Assembly (NCBI GenBank): GCA_963969365.1
Contig: OZ017751.1
Location: 1,364,001-1,428,000 of the forward strand
Source: Asterochloris sp. CNOR1
Lineage: Eukaryota; Chlorophyta; Trebouxiophyceae; Trebouxiales; Trebouxiaceae
Length of the DNA: 64,000 bases
Reading direction: 5' to 3'
Below the pieces are notes generated by a model, which saw only the letters and a list, made by a program, of their open reading frames with translations, searched no databases and had not been told where the DNA came from. A program made the position numbers and the translations under genes. Positions 12,401 through 24,611 of the stretch are shown one piece after another (the first letter of the stretch is position 1; each line of letters opens with the position of its first letter).

Positions 12401-14792
12401 ATGCTGCTCATGGTGTAAGGCGTGAGACTTCACAGGTACGGGGCTCACTTACTTGCTCTTCACACGGCGACTAGCTGCTGATGCGACCTGCACGCCATGT
12501 TTGTGGAGCATGCTATCGCTCTGCTGCCCACCTGCGGATGATGTCTGTGCACTGCGCACTTCAGCAGGGAAGTCGACACGCTGGCGCGCTGCCTCATCCG
12601 CAATTTACATGAGCAAGTGGCTGGCCCTCTGCTTTGCAGGTCATGTTTGTGGAGCGCGTTGTGAAGAGGAGGATCCTGAACATGGACGAGGCGCTGTCCA
12701 AGTGCCGCAGCTGGACGCCCCCTCAGGCCTCCGGCTTCACCCACACTGAGTGCGGGGTCATCAACACAGACAATGGCAGCCACTGGAAGCAGCATATGGC
12801 TATCATGCAGACCGTGGATGTCCTGGTGGGTGCACACATCGGGGTCCTGAGGCAGCTTGTGGACACAGAGGGTGGCCGTGAGGGCACTCTTATCCTAGGG
12901 CTGCCTCTGGCCCAAGAGGGGAGCTGCTGGAGCACTGCTCTCCTTTGGCTGCCGGTGCGCACAGAGGGCAGATGCAGGGTCACTCTTGTCATGTGGTTGC
13001 TGTTGGAACCAAAGGGGTGCCGCAGGCAGTTGCCTGTGCAGTTGGCACCTGTACTTTGACTTTGACTGGTAGAGACGTGCAGGCCCCTCAGGGACTGCCC
13101 TGGTGGCCGTTGTTGTTGTCTACCTTTGGTTGTCTGCTGCATGCTACTGACCACTGTCTACAGTGGCTAGCCGGGGCCTGGTAGCGTCGTTGTGGACTGC
13201 TGCTTGGCCATGCTGCACTTGGGTGCTTGTTGTCAGCCTGCTACTGCTCGACCCTCCTCAGGTCGTGCTGACCCTGCCTGCTGGTGCTGCCTTCACCCCT
13301 TCTCCAGCCTCAACTGCCCACAGCACGCTGCTATGCCATCTCCGTGAAGGGGCACTGTCTTCACTTCAGGTTGGGCTTCATGGAGCTGGACTGACAAACC
13401 ACAACTTCCAGCGGCCTGGCACAGCACTAGTGGAGATCTTTGCCTGTTCCTTCTACCAAGTGAGTCTGCAGCCGTCACCTGCTCTTCTCCAGAGGCCGTC
13501 ACCCTAAACCTGCCGCACCCGACAACCTGTTTGAGGTCAAGCTGGATCACTTGTGGTGTTTTCGTCATCTTGCTGCCTGCCTGCACACATCAAGCGCACC
13601 ACAGATCCTGTCATGAAGGTGAGCGATGCCTGCACCTGCCTGCAGGACGCCTATTTCCAGCAGACATCCAGGGTGCAGAAGATGGTGCTGCCCTTCCAAA
13701 TTGTCACCAACGACACAGGCCTGTGCCAGCCAGGCATCCAGGAGCGGTCTGCTGATATTGAAGGCAAGAAATTGGTGAAGCTGCCCCGTGCTTGTTCTGC
13801 TTATGGCCTGCCAGCCTGTTGAGCAAGCTCCAGATGCTCCTGCTCGCCCGCCCCAGTGCCTGTTGAGCCAATCAACAATCTGTGTGCCACACCACCTGCC
13901 AACATGCGGGCTTGAGAGGCTCTCGCTGGCAGCTGTTTGTGCCTGTTGAGCCATCCAGCAAGATGTATCAGCTATGATTCCCACAGCAAGCTGCGTGGTG
14001 CACCTGCTGGCCCATCTGTGTGACGTTCAGCAAGTTCACAGAGCCATCTGACAAGCTGTATGGTGCTGGTGCAGAGGTGCAGCTTGCCCAGATGTGGGTG
14101 CCAGGCTCCCTACTGCGCGACCAGGATGTCAAACTGAATATGAATGTTCTTTTTATGGCATTTGAGCGCGTTCTTTCCCTGAATGGTAGCGCAGATGCCT
14201 ACCTTGCTGCTGAGCAGCGCGACAGGAACTTTGCAGTCCTCACAGCGAGGTGAGTCTTGTCACAGGAGCTAGTGCCTGAGTTGACAAACAAAATACAAGC
14301 ATCAGACATTAGGATGAGACGTATACGTAACCACTTTCTCATAACTCTAGATGCCTGCATTATCAATTCTTGAACGGTCCAGGTTTGGGTCCTCTTCCTC
14401 CTGGGCGAGTCATGAAAGGAAGGACAAAAATTCTTTGTGGGAGGTCCTGGTAACCCAATTAATCTACCCATGAGACAAGGACCCTGATAGGTTAGGCCAT
14501 GTCGTGGTCTTTTGTGCACAGCAGCCTGCAGCGGGAATGGTCCAACAGCATTCAGAGCCCAAGAGGTCAGTATTGTGCGTCGTGCAGCATTTTTCTTGGT
14601 GGTTGCGTGACTGTTTGCTATCTCCTTCATTTCGATTGCAAGGATTGCATGCTCTGCAGCATCCGTCTGCACCTGGTCCGTGTAGGCCATCATGCAGAGT
14701 TCAAATTGTATCACACCCTTCCTTCCCGCCTTCTTACTCATCCTGTGCCTGTGCAGCTGGGCCGAGGATCTGAATACATACAGGCGCAGTAG
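9480..14792 (+). CDS. GT61-like glycosyltransferase (DUF563 type)
   Basis: Multi-exon gene recognised from its C-terminal half. Exon 12640-12825 reads VMFVERVVKRRILNMDEALS… then ECGVINTDNGSHWKQHMAIM QTVDVL. It splices (donor gtgggt at 12826) to an exon starting near 13370 (VGLHGAGLTNHNFQRPGTAL VEIF), so DVL-VGLHGAGLTN is restored: the GT61 family signature. Earlier exons fit the same protein: LDGVIDRKVRFSPVLEGLSE near 11290, RCFERVLLCKPRSW near 11850 and FGQLGQDIVNHHRKDLDIPE near 12130. Later exons include VQKMVLPFQIVTNDTG near 13670, a block to 14250 (donor gtgagt), WSFVHSSLQREWSNSIQSP near 14503, and a last short exon ending at 14792. GT61 enzymes act in the Golgi on N-glycans or wall xylans. 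The start codon and first exons (9480-10500) are uncertain. Confidence 0.8.
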
Positions 14793-14941
14793 GGGCAGCT
14801 GCTCCTTCTCTCATTTGGACAGCAGTGCCACATTTCACCGCGTGCCTCGCACTGTTCTGTGCCCCTTGGGTGACACCAGCCATAGGGCATTCTGCACTGG
14901 CGATGCTCCATACTGCCCAGGTAGGTAGGCGCTCATGTGTG

Positions 14942-17900
14942 ATGGCAGCTCACCAGACCTTGCGCCTGCAAGCCCTCCACTTCAGCTTGTCTGCTGACAT
15001 CTTCAGTGACTGCTTGTTGGCCATTCTGGGCCGCCAGATATGCGCACCAGTGAGCCTTCTGGCCCAAGGCAAAATGCTTCGCCAGCAGGTCATGTGTGGC
15101 TGCCTGCCTGCTGCTGACATCTGCACAGTTGCCAAATTGCAGTCAAGGAGGATGGAGCTCTGGAGCGCTATGCTCGCCATGGTTGGGGTGATGTATCGCT
15201 GCTCAAGCCCAGCAGCACGAGGCCCACTGCCTTTGACAAGCCGCCAAAGCAGAGGTGAGGCCATGAGCATAGCTTTGCAGCTTTGTCTTGCAGATTGCCC
15301 TTGGTGATTCCCAAAGTTAAGGTGCTGATGATCACATCTCTGCAACTTTGGCATACTGCACATACATGACGAGCTGCTGGTCATGCCACCTACCGTGGAC
15401 TCGGGTCCCCTGCATGCTGTGGCAGTGCTGTGAGGCCACAGGCTGTGTCGAGGCTCTTGGCCGCCAGGCAGCCACTGACTGAGTCACTCTGGTGGTGACT
15501 CACCACAGCACATGATTCTGTTGACAACATGACTGCCGGGCAGTCATGAGTGCCAAGAGAGTGTCAGACAAGAGGCTGCAACACTCAGCTGTGCAACCTT
15601 GTGAGGCCAGAAGGTGTCTGGCGCCTGGTTGCAGGCCAGCGTCGCCCTCGCATACTAAGGACCACCGCAACGGCCTGTTTGGGACCATCCAGGGGTACGA
15701 GGCTGGCTCCCCAAGCCTGGATGCCTGGATGGGCAACGCGCTGGTGGATCCCAAGAAGGGCAAGCTGGGCCTGCAGCCGCCCACAGACCCCAAAGGTGGG
15801 GCCCGTGCTCAGGGCAGTCACACCCTGCCCCACTGGATAGCCATGAGCATATAGCGGATGGCCAGGAGCATGTAGCCATGTCGCTCCCCTTCTTCAGAAG
15901 GTTGCGATTGCTCATGACCATTAATGGTGGAGGTCTGAGCAGAGGCAGGCGCAGCAATGCATGTGGGCGCGGACAGCTTGGAAGTGGTTGACAAGCTGCC
16001 TGTAAGCTGCCATGTACTGGCAGCTGCGCAGGGACAGCTTACACAGCCCGCCAAGAGCCATGCTGTGGTCCTCGACCCAACCACAAAGCATGTAGTGGCG
16101 CATAAGCCTGCCGTGTGTCGTGTCAAATTTGTCATCAGAAGAGGTTGCTGGTCAGCGTGTCCTGCGCCCATTGGGCAGAATGGCTTGATGGAGATCTTGA
16201 AACATCCACTGCCCCGCTGGTTTAGGTGTTGCACAGAGGCTCCTGCCAGCCAGCTGACTGGCCTAGCCCTGCTCACAGGGCGCAATGGTTTGATGGATGT
16301 GCTCAACATGCGCAACCCTGGACAGCCCTCAGATGACTCCTGGATGGGGCACCAGCTGGTGGACCCCAGGTGGGCAGGGCAGCCTGCAGGGCAGCCTGCA
16401 TACGCAGCAGTGCCCTTGCTGCCAAGAGGGCCTGGGGCAGTGCAGTCAGCACTTTGGCAGGGTCCCCAGCCAGGCGGCTGGCTGCCCCAGCAAGCATGGG
16501 GCATGACTGTGCTGCAAGCAGCCTGCATGCATCATCACGCCCGCCCCTTTGCCCTCATCCGTCATGAGCTAGTGCTGCCAAGGCATGTCCTGCAACCCAA
16601 CACAGCGATTCACTGCTGTCTGCAGCAAGGGCAAGGCGCACTGCCCTGGCCCAGAGCAGCGCATGGGGCGCCAGGACCTGTTTGAGATCTTCCAGCAGCG
16701 TGCTTTAAAGGAGCCCAACAAGGGGGCCTCAGCTGGCAGGGTGCGCCGGGGTGTGCACGGCAGGTAGTGCCTGCAGCCAACAGCAGTGCCTCCGCAGACT
16801 GCTGGATGATGCATGGCTTCATGGCTGCTACACTGTGCCTTAGCAGGGACGGCGGCCATGACTCTGTGGCATGCCTGAAGGGCCTGTGCCGATGATGCAT
16901 GTTGCGTTGCACTGGTGGCCTCAGGATGCTGTGTGCCAAAGGACGTCTTCTCAAAGGTAACAACCTGCACTCCCCCTGAACCCCCTCTTCTATTGCAGAT
17001 TGCAATGCCTGCCTCCACTCCAAGGATGAGCTTGACTACAGAGGCCCTGCATGGCTGCTTGCTGTGCTGCAGGCGCAGGATGGCCCGCTGAGCGATGCCT
17101 GGATTGGGAACCAGCTGATTGACCCCCAGAAGGGCAAGCTGGAGGTGCAGACGCTTAACGGTCAGGTCGGTCTTTGCAGGTGCCCACCACTTGTGCTGCC
17201 AGCCCCTTGCAGCACGCTCCCTGCTAATCCTCAGTCTGCGCTGCCACGCTGTCGCCTGGTCCACCCATGCCCTCGCTGTGACGCACTGCTGCAGCAGGCT
17301 GAGCGCATGCAGCAAGCGCCAGGTGTGGTGAAGCTGTGTCTGCAGGACCACCTGGCAGGCATGCGCTGGGACCCTGCAGCCTTCAAGGACACCACCACCT
17401 CCTATGACAATGTCAAGCCAGCGCCGCAGAGCAAGCGCATCATGACTGAGGCGGAGACGTTGGCCAAGCGCAATGTGGTGCGGGGGCTCCTGTCAGGGCA
17501 GCCAGGTGAGCACAACACAATGCACATGAGGCCACACACTTGCAGAAGCTGGAGCTGGCATGGTAGGGGCATGCTTGTGGCAGGGGCTCCTGTCAGCGCA
17601 GCCAGGTGAGCTTGATGCTACGCACATGAGGGCCTGCAGGTGAAGTCCAAGGCGTGGCTTGAGCTGGCTCGGCAGGGCCGCGGCACCTTCCATCATGGCA
17701 GCCAGGTTAGCTGATGTGATGCGCATAAGGCCAGAAATCTGGACTCAGAAGGCCACGTTGGTCCTCAGAGACTCGACTGTGCCTGGCAGGGCTGTGCTGC
17801 TGGCGGTCCAGTGCCTCCTGTAACAACATGATCTCTGTCACTGATCATGTATGAGCCGCTTGAAAACCCAGCCTCCTGCAGCACAGAATGATTAAGCGCT

Positions 17901-18343
17901 ATGAGCTGGGCATCACAGCTGAGATTGCTGCATTGCGTGCCCTCCTTCTGTGCTTGCGCCACCTTCAGGCTGGCATGTGAGCTGCAGGCCCCACAGTGGA
18001 CGAGAGGCAGCCCCGCGTGGTGCCTCACAGGGTGCTGCCAGAAAGTGGGGAGATGTATGCAGCCATGGCCCCTGCCAGCACAGTCACTGCAGCAGTTCCG
18101 AAAGACTCAGTCAAGCAGCCCAGGATCACACGGCGGCAGATTGTAAGACCAGTGCCAGGCGAGGACCACAGACCCATTCACGATGAGCGCTTTGCCTGGC
18201 TGGTTCAGCCACGTGCAGTACGACAGGCGCAGGAGGCAGTCATTGCAGCAGCTGCAGCGCCCAGACCACCATTGCCCCTTGCAGGCCCTACTCACCCCAT
18301 TGTGTCGCCACCCACGCCAAAGAATGCAAAGGTGTGGTCATAG
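14942..18343 (+). CDS. Unrecognised protein with repeated D-x-W-[MI]-G-x-x-L-[VI]-D-P motif
   Basis: Function unknown. Exons with matching phases include about 15142-15251 (ALERYARHGWGDVSLLKPSS…AFDKPPKQ), about 15639-15793, about 16278-16371, about 16640-16725, about 17070-17164, about 17340-17503, about 17639-17709, about 17888-17968 and about 17990-18343. Three of them end in the same element: SLDAWMGNALVDPKKGKLGL near 15715, DDSWMGHQLVDPR near 16335, and LSDAWIGNQLIDPQKGKLEV near 17088. Related lead-ins (NGLFGTIQ, NGLMDVLN, QDLFEIFQ) precede them. The C-terminal part is basic and Pro/Ala-rich (QPRITRRQIVRPVPGEDHRP), with no membrane segment. The repeat spacing suggests a structural or scaffold protein, but no family comes to mind. 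The 5' end is a guess. The stop at 18343 lies 79 bp from the convergent methyltransferase stop. Confidence 0.55.
16174..16315 (+). repeat. Exon start and its diverged copy, about 104 bp apart
   Basis: The segment near 16174 (encoding NGLMEIL) closely resembles the segment near 16278 (encoding NGLMDVL). The second leads into the DSWMGHQLVDP exon, and the first runs out of frame. This is a short tandem duplication across an exon border. Confidence 0.5.
17481..17731 (+). repeat. Three tandem copies of an exon end with its 5' splice site, 100-bp period
   Basis: The exon end and donor at 17481-17531 (LLSGQP, then CAGCCAGGTGAGC) recur at 17581-17631 with very few changes, including the whole CAGCCAGGTGAGC. 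A third copy lies at about 17697-17730 (GGCAGCCAGGTTAGC), which is the donor of the next exon. Donor positions 17503, 17603 and about 17709 are almost evenly spaced. Two of the copies may serve as alternative splice sites. Confidence 0.75.
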
Positions 18344-18422
18344 CAGCAAGACTTCGTGTTGGCATATGAACTTTCTCACAGAAAGCTCCATACAATCTAT
18401 ACGAAAGACATCTGCCAGTGTT

Positions 18423-21400
18423 TCACTTGTGCACCAGGAAGACGCCACACTCAATATGGTCCCCATAAGGGAACTGGTCAAACAGGGCAAAGTCCTGCAC
18501 TGTGTGGCTATCCTTGATGTGCAGCAAGTTCTCATGCAGAGTGGAGGGGTTGCAGGAGATATAGATGATCTGACGGAACTTTTTCAATAGCTGCACTGTC
18601 TCGTCATCAAGGCCCGCCCTGGGCGGATCGATTAACAGGGTGGCCAGTGTGAGCTGTTCAAGATTGCTGCCATCCAAGCGTGAAAACTTCCTGAGCCCGT
18701 GCCAGGCCTGAGTAAACTCCTCACTGGACATCCTGGCCACAAACACGTTGTCAATGCTGTTGGCAGTAAGATTTTCTCTGGCAGCAGCCACGGCCGACTT
18801 GGAGACCTCTGTGGCCAGCACTTGCCTGCAGACAGGACGCAGAGGCAATGAAATGACATGTTTGTAGAAGGGATGCATGGTGCACAGCCTGCAGCGGGCA
18901 GACAGAGCGCAAAGGCATGGGCAAAAGCCAATCCACATGGGAGACCACACCGCACTACACTACAAGAGCTTGAACTGCACCGGCCCCCCCGTTTGCCTTG
19001 CCACAGCAGCAACGGCGGTGAGGATTGAGAGCAGATGCCCACCTGAAGTTGTCTGCCACGGCAACAGTGAAGTTGCCATTGCCACAGTACAGCTCCAGCA
19101 TGTCGCCTGTGCTGCCAGCAGACACACGCCGAGCCCAACCCAGCATTTTCTGGCAGACACCTGCCATATGCCATGTCAGAGTGGTTGACAGACTCAAGTG
19201 CTCATTGACAGAGGTGCACTCAGTAGTCCAGGCAGGGAGCAGCTTGCTCGGCATGCTGACTTAACCTTCAAGGCACATCAAGGGGTCCGATGGCAGCCAG
19301 GTGGGCCATGCCACCTGCTGGCTGGCCCCACTGTACACCCTGCAGCTGCTCAGGGGCCGCAGAGGAGGCAGTGCAGGCCAGCCAGCCTGCATGCTGGGTC
19401 CAGTCATGGGCGCAGCTGGTTGGAGACCAGATCAGGGCACCACAGACGACCCGTCAGAGGCGTGCTACAGGGCCAGTCCCACCTCCATTGGTATGCAACA
19501 GTGGCCCCTCCAATCATCGCCTGTACTGCCAAGCAGTTGCCCTCGCCTGTGCTCTGTGGGCTCCCGTACGGCTGTGGTGGAGACAAGTTGCAGCAGAAGT
19601 GACTTCTGGCAGATAAGCTGCTGCCATGGGGAGCTTGGCTCACCTCCATTGGGCTGCGAAAACGCCCCCTCCATCTGCTTGTACTGGAATTTTTTGCCAT
19701 CCACCTGCATGACCTCTGTTACTGAGGCACGGTCCACCTCCACCTTCTGCTTGCGACTGCGACCAACCACCTGCAGTCAGGGCCTCGCAGGGTGAGCAAG
19801 GTACTCGCAGGGTGAGGTGGCACACTCCAGGGCGCAGCCCAGCAGGGGTGAGTTGGGCGGCCACTGCTGCCCTGAGCCACCTGCAGGCCGGGGCCACAAT
19901 GGACGCCCACCTCTGCAAAGCAATTCTCGGCTAAGTCTCATGGGCTGAGGCCCCAGTGCTGCACCTTATCACCTGCAGACAGGATGACCCGCCAGTGGGA
20001 AGCGGGGGCTGAGGCGGTAGACTGGACGTTCTAGGATGTCGAGAGGCAGGCAGCTGAGTGGGTCCAGCCAGGGCCTCACTTGTGCAGCCAGAGGCGTGCA
20101 CACAGGCAGGCTGCTTGGCCTGCTCCCTTCCCAGACAGAGAGCAGCACTAGCAAGCATGAAGCCAGATGGGACGTTTCCACATGGCCTGGACTGTCCCAG
20201 GTGTCCTGGGACAACCCCAGAGGTGTACCGGCCACACAGCCCACCACACACCTGTCAGGATAATCTAGAGCCTCCATGGCCGCTGCGTGGTATGCACCTT
20301 GCATACCTCGATTTGTATCATGTCAGAGTGTCCAATGTTTGTCACACCCACCACTGCCATGGTCCAAAGACATGCTGCTCATCAGTGAGCACCTTGCCTG
20401 CACAGTTCCGGAGGTGCACCCGGGCAGGCTGCCCAGCGCATCGCGCAGCTCCCTGGCAGCAGTCTTCCACTCCTCCTCCAGCTTCTTGTGGTAAATCAGA
20501 GTGACCATGGCTTCCCCTGCCAGGGTGGTGTGGAAGTTGGCCTGCAATATGTGGATGCACCAACAGTTGGCAACAGCTGTGTTTTGCGGCCAGGCGGGGA
20601 TGCTGCAGCACTCGGGGCTGGCACCTGAGGCAGAGTATGTGCTGGACCAGTGTCAGCAAGGAGCAGCAGGGCACAGGCTCTGCAGTCCGGCATTGACATA
20701 TTGTGTTGCCGTCACGCAGCGGCTGACAATGAGGCTTCTCCAGGCAGCTCTTGCCGTTGGACAGCCTACAAGTGCTGCCCAATCCACTCTCACCTGAAAC
20801 AGCTTATGCTCCAGAGGCTTGCTCCTGCCCACGTGGACCATGACCTCAGCCATCAGCTCATTCAACAGCTGGCTGGCCACTGGAAACTGGTCCATGCGTT
20901 TCTGCTGCTGCTTGCCCTGGGCATCCTGCAGAGGACAGGGCAGCGTGTAGATGTGCTTGCGTAGCAGGCTCACGGGATGCACAAACGGGAGACAGGTATG
21001 TCTGTTCAACAAGGCACTGCAGGGTGAATGCTGCAGGTGCACGTAGGGGATGGACCACTCGCCGCTGTGCTCATCCAAACAAGCAAACACTGGCAAGAGG
21101 TCCCTTGCATGGATGCAGGCCAGCCCTCCATCCCCTCACCCTCTCATACATGATATAGTAGCACTCGCTGCCCTTGTGCCACACACGAAACTCCGCTCTG
21201 CAGGCAGAGAGGCATGCAGTGACAAACACTTGAATGTCTAAAGCACTGTCCTGCAAGGTGCAAGCCTGCTGCGATTAACCTCATCTTGGAGAACTGGTTT
21301 CCCTATTGATGCAGGGGAGCTGTGCCACTGCAGGTGACAGCCTGCACAGCTCTCTGGCAGCTGCTTGCCTGAGCCTGTAGTGCTCCCGCTCTGACTCAAA

Positions 21401-21673
21401 GACCTCCATCTGTGGCAGCTGAAAGTCAGAGAACAGCTCCTCAACCCTCTTGCGCTTGCGGGCCAGCTGCTCTTCATAGCGCTCTGGTGCTGTGGTTGTG
21501 TACGAGGGCCCTGTCTGCTGGCTGGCTGCAGGTGCTGCTTCTGAAGCCTCCAGTGTGAAGGCCTCTGGCTTTGCAACAGTCATGGCTTTGGCCATGCCCG
21601 GATGACCATGCCCGGGCCTGGCTGCTAATTGTCTCAAGACGGGGCCGAACCTAGGCAAGGCTTGGTGGATCAT
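18423..21673 (-). CDS. tRNA (uracil-5-)-methyltransferase, TrmA/TRM2 type
   Basis: SAM-dependent RNA methyltransferase forming 5-methyluridine, typically m5U54 of tRNA. Visible parts from the start: [19 protein letters not shown] and [14 protein letters not shown], continuing across a GC-AG intron (21368-21198) as [18 protein letters not shown]. Further on are the SAM-binding motif [18 protein letters not shown] near 19090, [15 protein letters not shown] near 18800, [20 protein letters not shown] near 18620, the nucleophile motif [11 protein letters not shown] near 18560, and the C-terminal [18 protein letters not shown] with the catalytic Glu. Overall similarity is closest to bacterial TrmA, so an organellar role is possible, but the N-terminus gives no firm targeting call. 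The ATG at 21673 is the first in frame; a second lies near 21592. The distal intron-rich middle (19200-21000) is only partly resolved. Confidence 0.92.
21198..21368 (-). other. GC-AG intron in the TrmA-like gene
   Basis: The exon ends CTCAG and the intron starts GCAAGC at 21368. The next exon starts at 21197 after TGCAG. Joining restores [11 protein letters not shown], the conserved family block, with R encoded across the junction. No GT donor in the vicinity gives this sequence. Confidence 0.7.
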
Positions 21674-21971
21674 GCATGCCACTTGTGTGCTTGACCTATG
21701 TTTATCTCATGCCTCGGGCAAGCCTGAGTACGTGACAGCCCACCAGCTGCGAATCAGCAAGGCTGCTCCACAGAACAGCAAAGCCAGTGCGTCAAAGCAG
21801 TGGTTGTGGTCAGCTTGGCTAGCTTGTTTCAATTTCAACATGGTCATGTATGTCAGCACAGCTTCAGAGATTCATTTGAGTCAGAAAGATTTCACAGAGA
21901 TAGTCAGTGGGCTCACAGGCAGGTTTGTTGAGTCTGCTCTGCGATGTGCTCACATTCTTTGCACTGTCCAA

Positions 21972-24335
21972 TTAGAGCACTGCAGGTGCTGCAAGACTAT
22001 CCCCCTGAACCTCAGCTGCAAGCACTGTAACAGGCAGCTGAGCCACTTCAGGCCCAGCTGTTTTGACAGCCAGCTCCCACACTTTCAAAAATGCCTCGGC
22101 CACTGCCATGTCGTCTGGTGTGGTGACCTGCAGAGCAGTTAGGGGAGCACAAGTTGCATCAGGCGTGTAGAGTAACTGTCAGCCAACAGCCAGAGGTATT
22201 TCTTTCCTGCAAGCAATGATGCACAGGACAAGCACGGCGGCTCTCACCATGATGTGCGAGCAACGCCCTGCTACACCAACCACCCTGAGCAGCTGCCTGA
22301 CTCCCGCTCTGTGTACAGCAGCTCACACTGACGTGCAGGCAGCCCCGCTGTGCTGCCCCTTGAGCATATGCTGACAATCCCAACTTTGCGCCCAACAGCT
22401 CGGCTTGCTGCTGGTGCAAGCCACTCACCCAGCTGGTCTTATGCACAGCGGCACGACTTGATGGTCATGCAAGGTGCCACCATGTTGTGGCGGATGCACC
22501 TAGCGCACATTTGACTTTGCAGCAAGCGGCTCACATTGTTGCTGGTGCAAGGGTCCCCTTGTGGTGCGGCACAGTCACCCAGCAAACCCCCCCCCTGAAC
22601 ATAGCAGCTTACCTTGATGTTGGTGTAGGTGCCCAGTGTGATGTGGACTGGCTCCCCTAGTGCCTCGATGATGGACACATCATCTGTCACCTCCAGCCCC
22701 TCTCGCCTGACCAGCTCAAAGCCTTGTTGCAGAAGCGCCGGCCTGATGACCTGGAGCAATCAGGTTCACTGAGTCAGCGTCATCAGTGCATCAGCACAAG
22801 TACACATTGATGCTTATCCTTGAGGTAGCTGAGGGACGTCTCAAGGCCATGATTGCCAGCATTGTGCAGCTGCAGCACATCTAGCATGGCCCAGAATATG
22901 CTGTGAGATCGACAGGGGCCACTCTGTGATCACCATCCTGGGAACAAAACATGCTGTAGCCGTTGCAGCACAAGGAGCATAGGTTCACCTGCGGGGTCTG
23001 CACCTCCCACAGGTTGGCTCTCGGCAGCGTCTTTTCTACCTGACATTGCTGGTTGACCTGTTTGATGGTGGGCTTGACTGGCACGCCCAGAACTGCAGCC
23101 CCCACCTGCACCAAGCAGAAGGGGGGTGATTGCTTGGCTTTGCAGCACCCGGGCAATGCTCTCTGTTGAATGCAGGCGAGCCTAGACACTGCAACTGGCG
23201 ATGCTGCTGTGCAGCACTTGCTACATGCCATACGACTGAAATGCTTCGCTGCCTGGCATCTCCTCTTGGATGGTACACTTGCAGGCAGCAGCCCTCTGCA
23301 GCCATGACCAGTGGCTTGCAGGGGTGACACACATTCACAAGAGCTGCCTAGTGGTCATACTGAACATGCAGGCAGCAGCCTCTGCAGCCGTGACCAGTCA
23401 GCATGCAGGGCCACAAGTAGCCACCAGTGCTGTCTGGTGGTTCACCTGGTTGGCATCACACATGCAGGCAGCAGCCTCTGCAGCTGTCACCAACGGGCGT
23501 GCAGAGTCGTGCACAGCCACAAGCTGTGCCTCAGAACCGACTGCTTGCAGGCCATTGTACACGCTGTCCTGCCGCTCTTTGCCAGGCTCAGCCCATGCAA
23601 TTTTGTCCAGGGACTGCTTTGCTTCCTCCAGGTGTTGTTTGAATAGAGACCTGCACCAAAGGTGGTGCGGGCATGGCTCATGAGGCATCCCAGCTCAGCA
23701 GCTCCAGGTGCACAGGCTCCAGCACTGATCTTTCAGTGATCAGGAGCAACAGGCTGCAGAACCCACCTGTAGCTAGGGTCGCAGACAATGACCACTTCCC
23801 CAACCTCTGGCATGGCCAGAAAGGTTAGCAGGCTGTAGACTGCAATGGGCTGCCCCAAGAGCTCCAGGTACTGCTTGGGGATGCTGGCCTGCATGGCAGT
23901 GACTGCCGCGGGTAAGCCGCAGCATTGCCAGCAGGCAGCAACGGACGAACATTGTGGGCAGGCAGACTGACCCCCATGCGCTTGCCGACGCCCCCTGCCA
24001 GCAGGATGACACTGACTGAGCCATCTTTGACTGTGGGATGGGCTGCCTGCAGGAGCACAGGATACTCAGCAAGAAGCTGAGCAGGCAGTCTAGCTGGGAG
24101 CGAAAGGGCCATGTTTCACCTGTACCTGCAGCGCAACTCTGCACAGCATGCTGTGCAGACTTCTCCTGGCGGCCCTAGGTGTCAAGCCCAGCTTGAAGGT
24201 TGAGCGGGAGCCTGTGCATTGGTGCAACTCATTGCTTGAGCGATAGAGGTGTTGCACTGCTGCTGTCCTGCAAGACCATCTGGCTGGGACTTGCAATAGT
24301 GCTTCACAACATGCGCTGCTTGGGAGCACATGCAT
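21972..24335 (-). CDS. ispD: 2-C-methyl-D-erythritol 4-phosphate cytidylyltransferase (IspD), plastid
   Basis: Third enzyme of the plastid MEP pathway; couples MEP to CTP giving CDP-ME. Exon 1 (24335-24126, 70 codons, phase 0, donor gtacag) is Ser/Arg-rich and lacks acidic residues until late, fitting a chloroplast transit peptide. It joins an exon at 24046 ([19 protein letters not shown], then VGKRMG, the CTP-binding loop). Later exons give [69 protein letters not shown] near 23500, [15 protein letters not shown] near 23085, [16 protein letters not shown], the block with [20 protein letters not shown] near 22680, and finally [13 protein letters not shown]. The stop TAA is at 21974-21972. All substrate-binding blocks appear intact. 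Head-to-head with ASCC2 across 276 bp. Confidence 0.95.
23280..23497 (-). repeat. Exon end of ispD plus two diverged intronic copies
   Basis: The exon end encoding [10 protein letters not shown] at about 23461-23495 is repeated at 23366-23397 and 23280-23310. The copies keep the GCAGAGGCTGCTGCCTGC core. They lie in the downstream intron, about 96 and 86 bp apart, and do not extend the conserved protein. Confidence 0.7.
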
Positions 24336-24611
24336 GCCGATCAGCCTGAGATCCCCTCAAGACCCAGGACACGAGGGCCCAGTGTGGTGGGCGCGGCAGC
24401 GCAGGGATTTGATGGTCATAGTTGACCTTGACCTACGGCCCTCCCCGACATTGAGGCATGTCTTGCGGGCCTCAACATCTTTGAAACTAGGTAGCATCAA
24501 AGAGGATCAGCTTACGCACATGAGTGCCGTGGCTGGAGCCAATGGACAAGTTAGATCTGCATGTCAAGACCAATGGCAGCGCCATGTCTGTGGCATTGCT
24601 TTGCACCAGGC
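24336..24611. promoter_or_regulatory. Divergent intergenic region ispD / ASCC2
   Basis: 276 bp separates the two predicted ATGs and must hold both promoters unless ASCC2 has an upstream 5' exon. No clear TATA box is seen. Confidence 0.35.

Noticed and set aside
15818-16528. 236-codon minus-strand frame and matching plus-strand 242-codon frame (15957-16685)
   Set aside because: No conserved blocks along most of either; only the pieces with the D-x-W-x-G motif have splice-site support.
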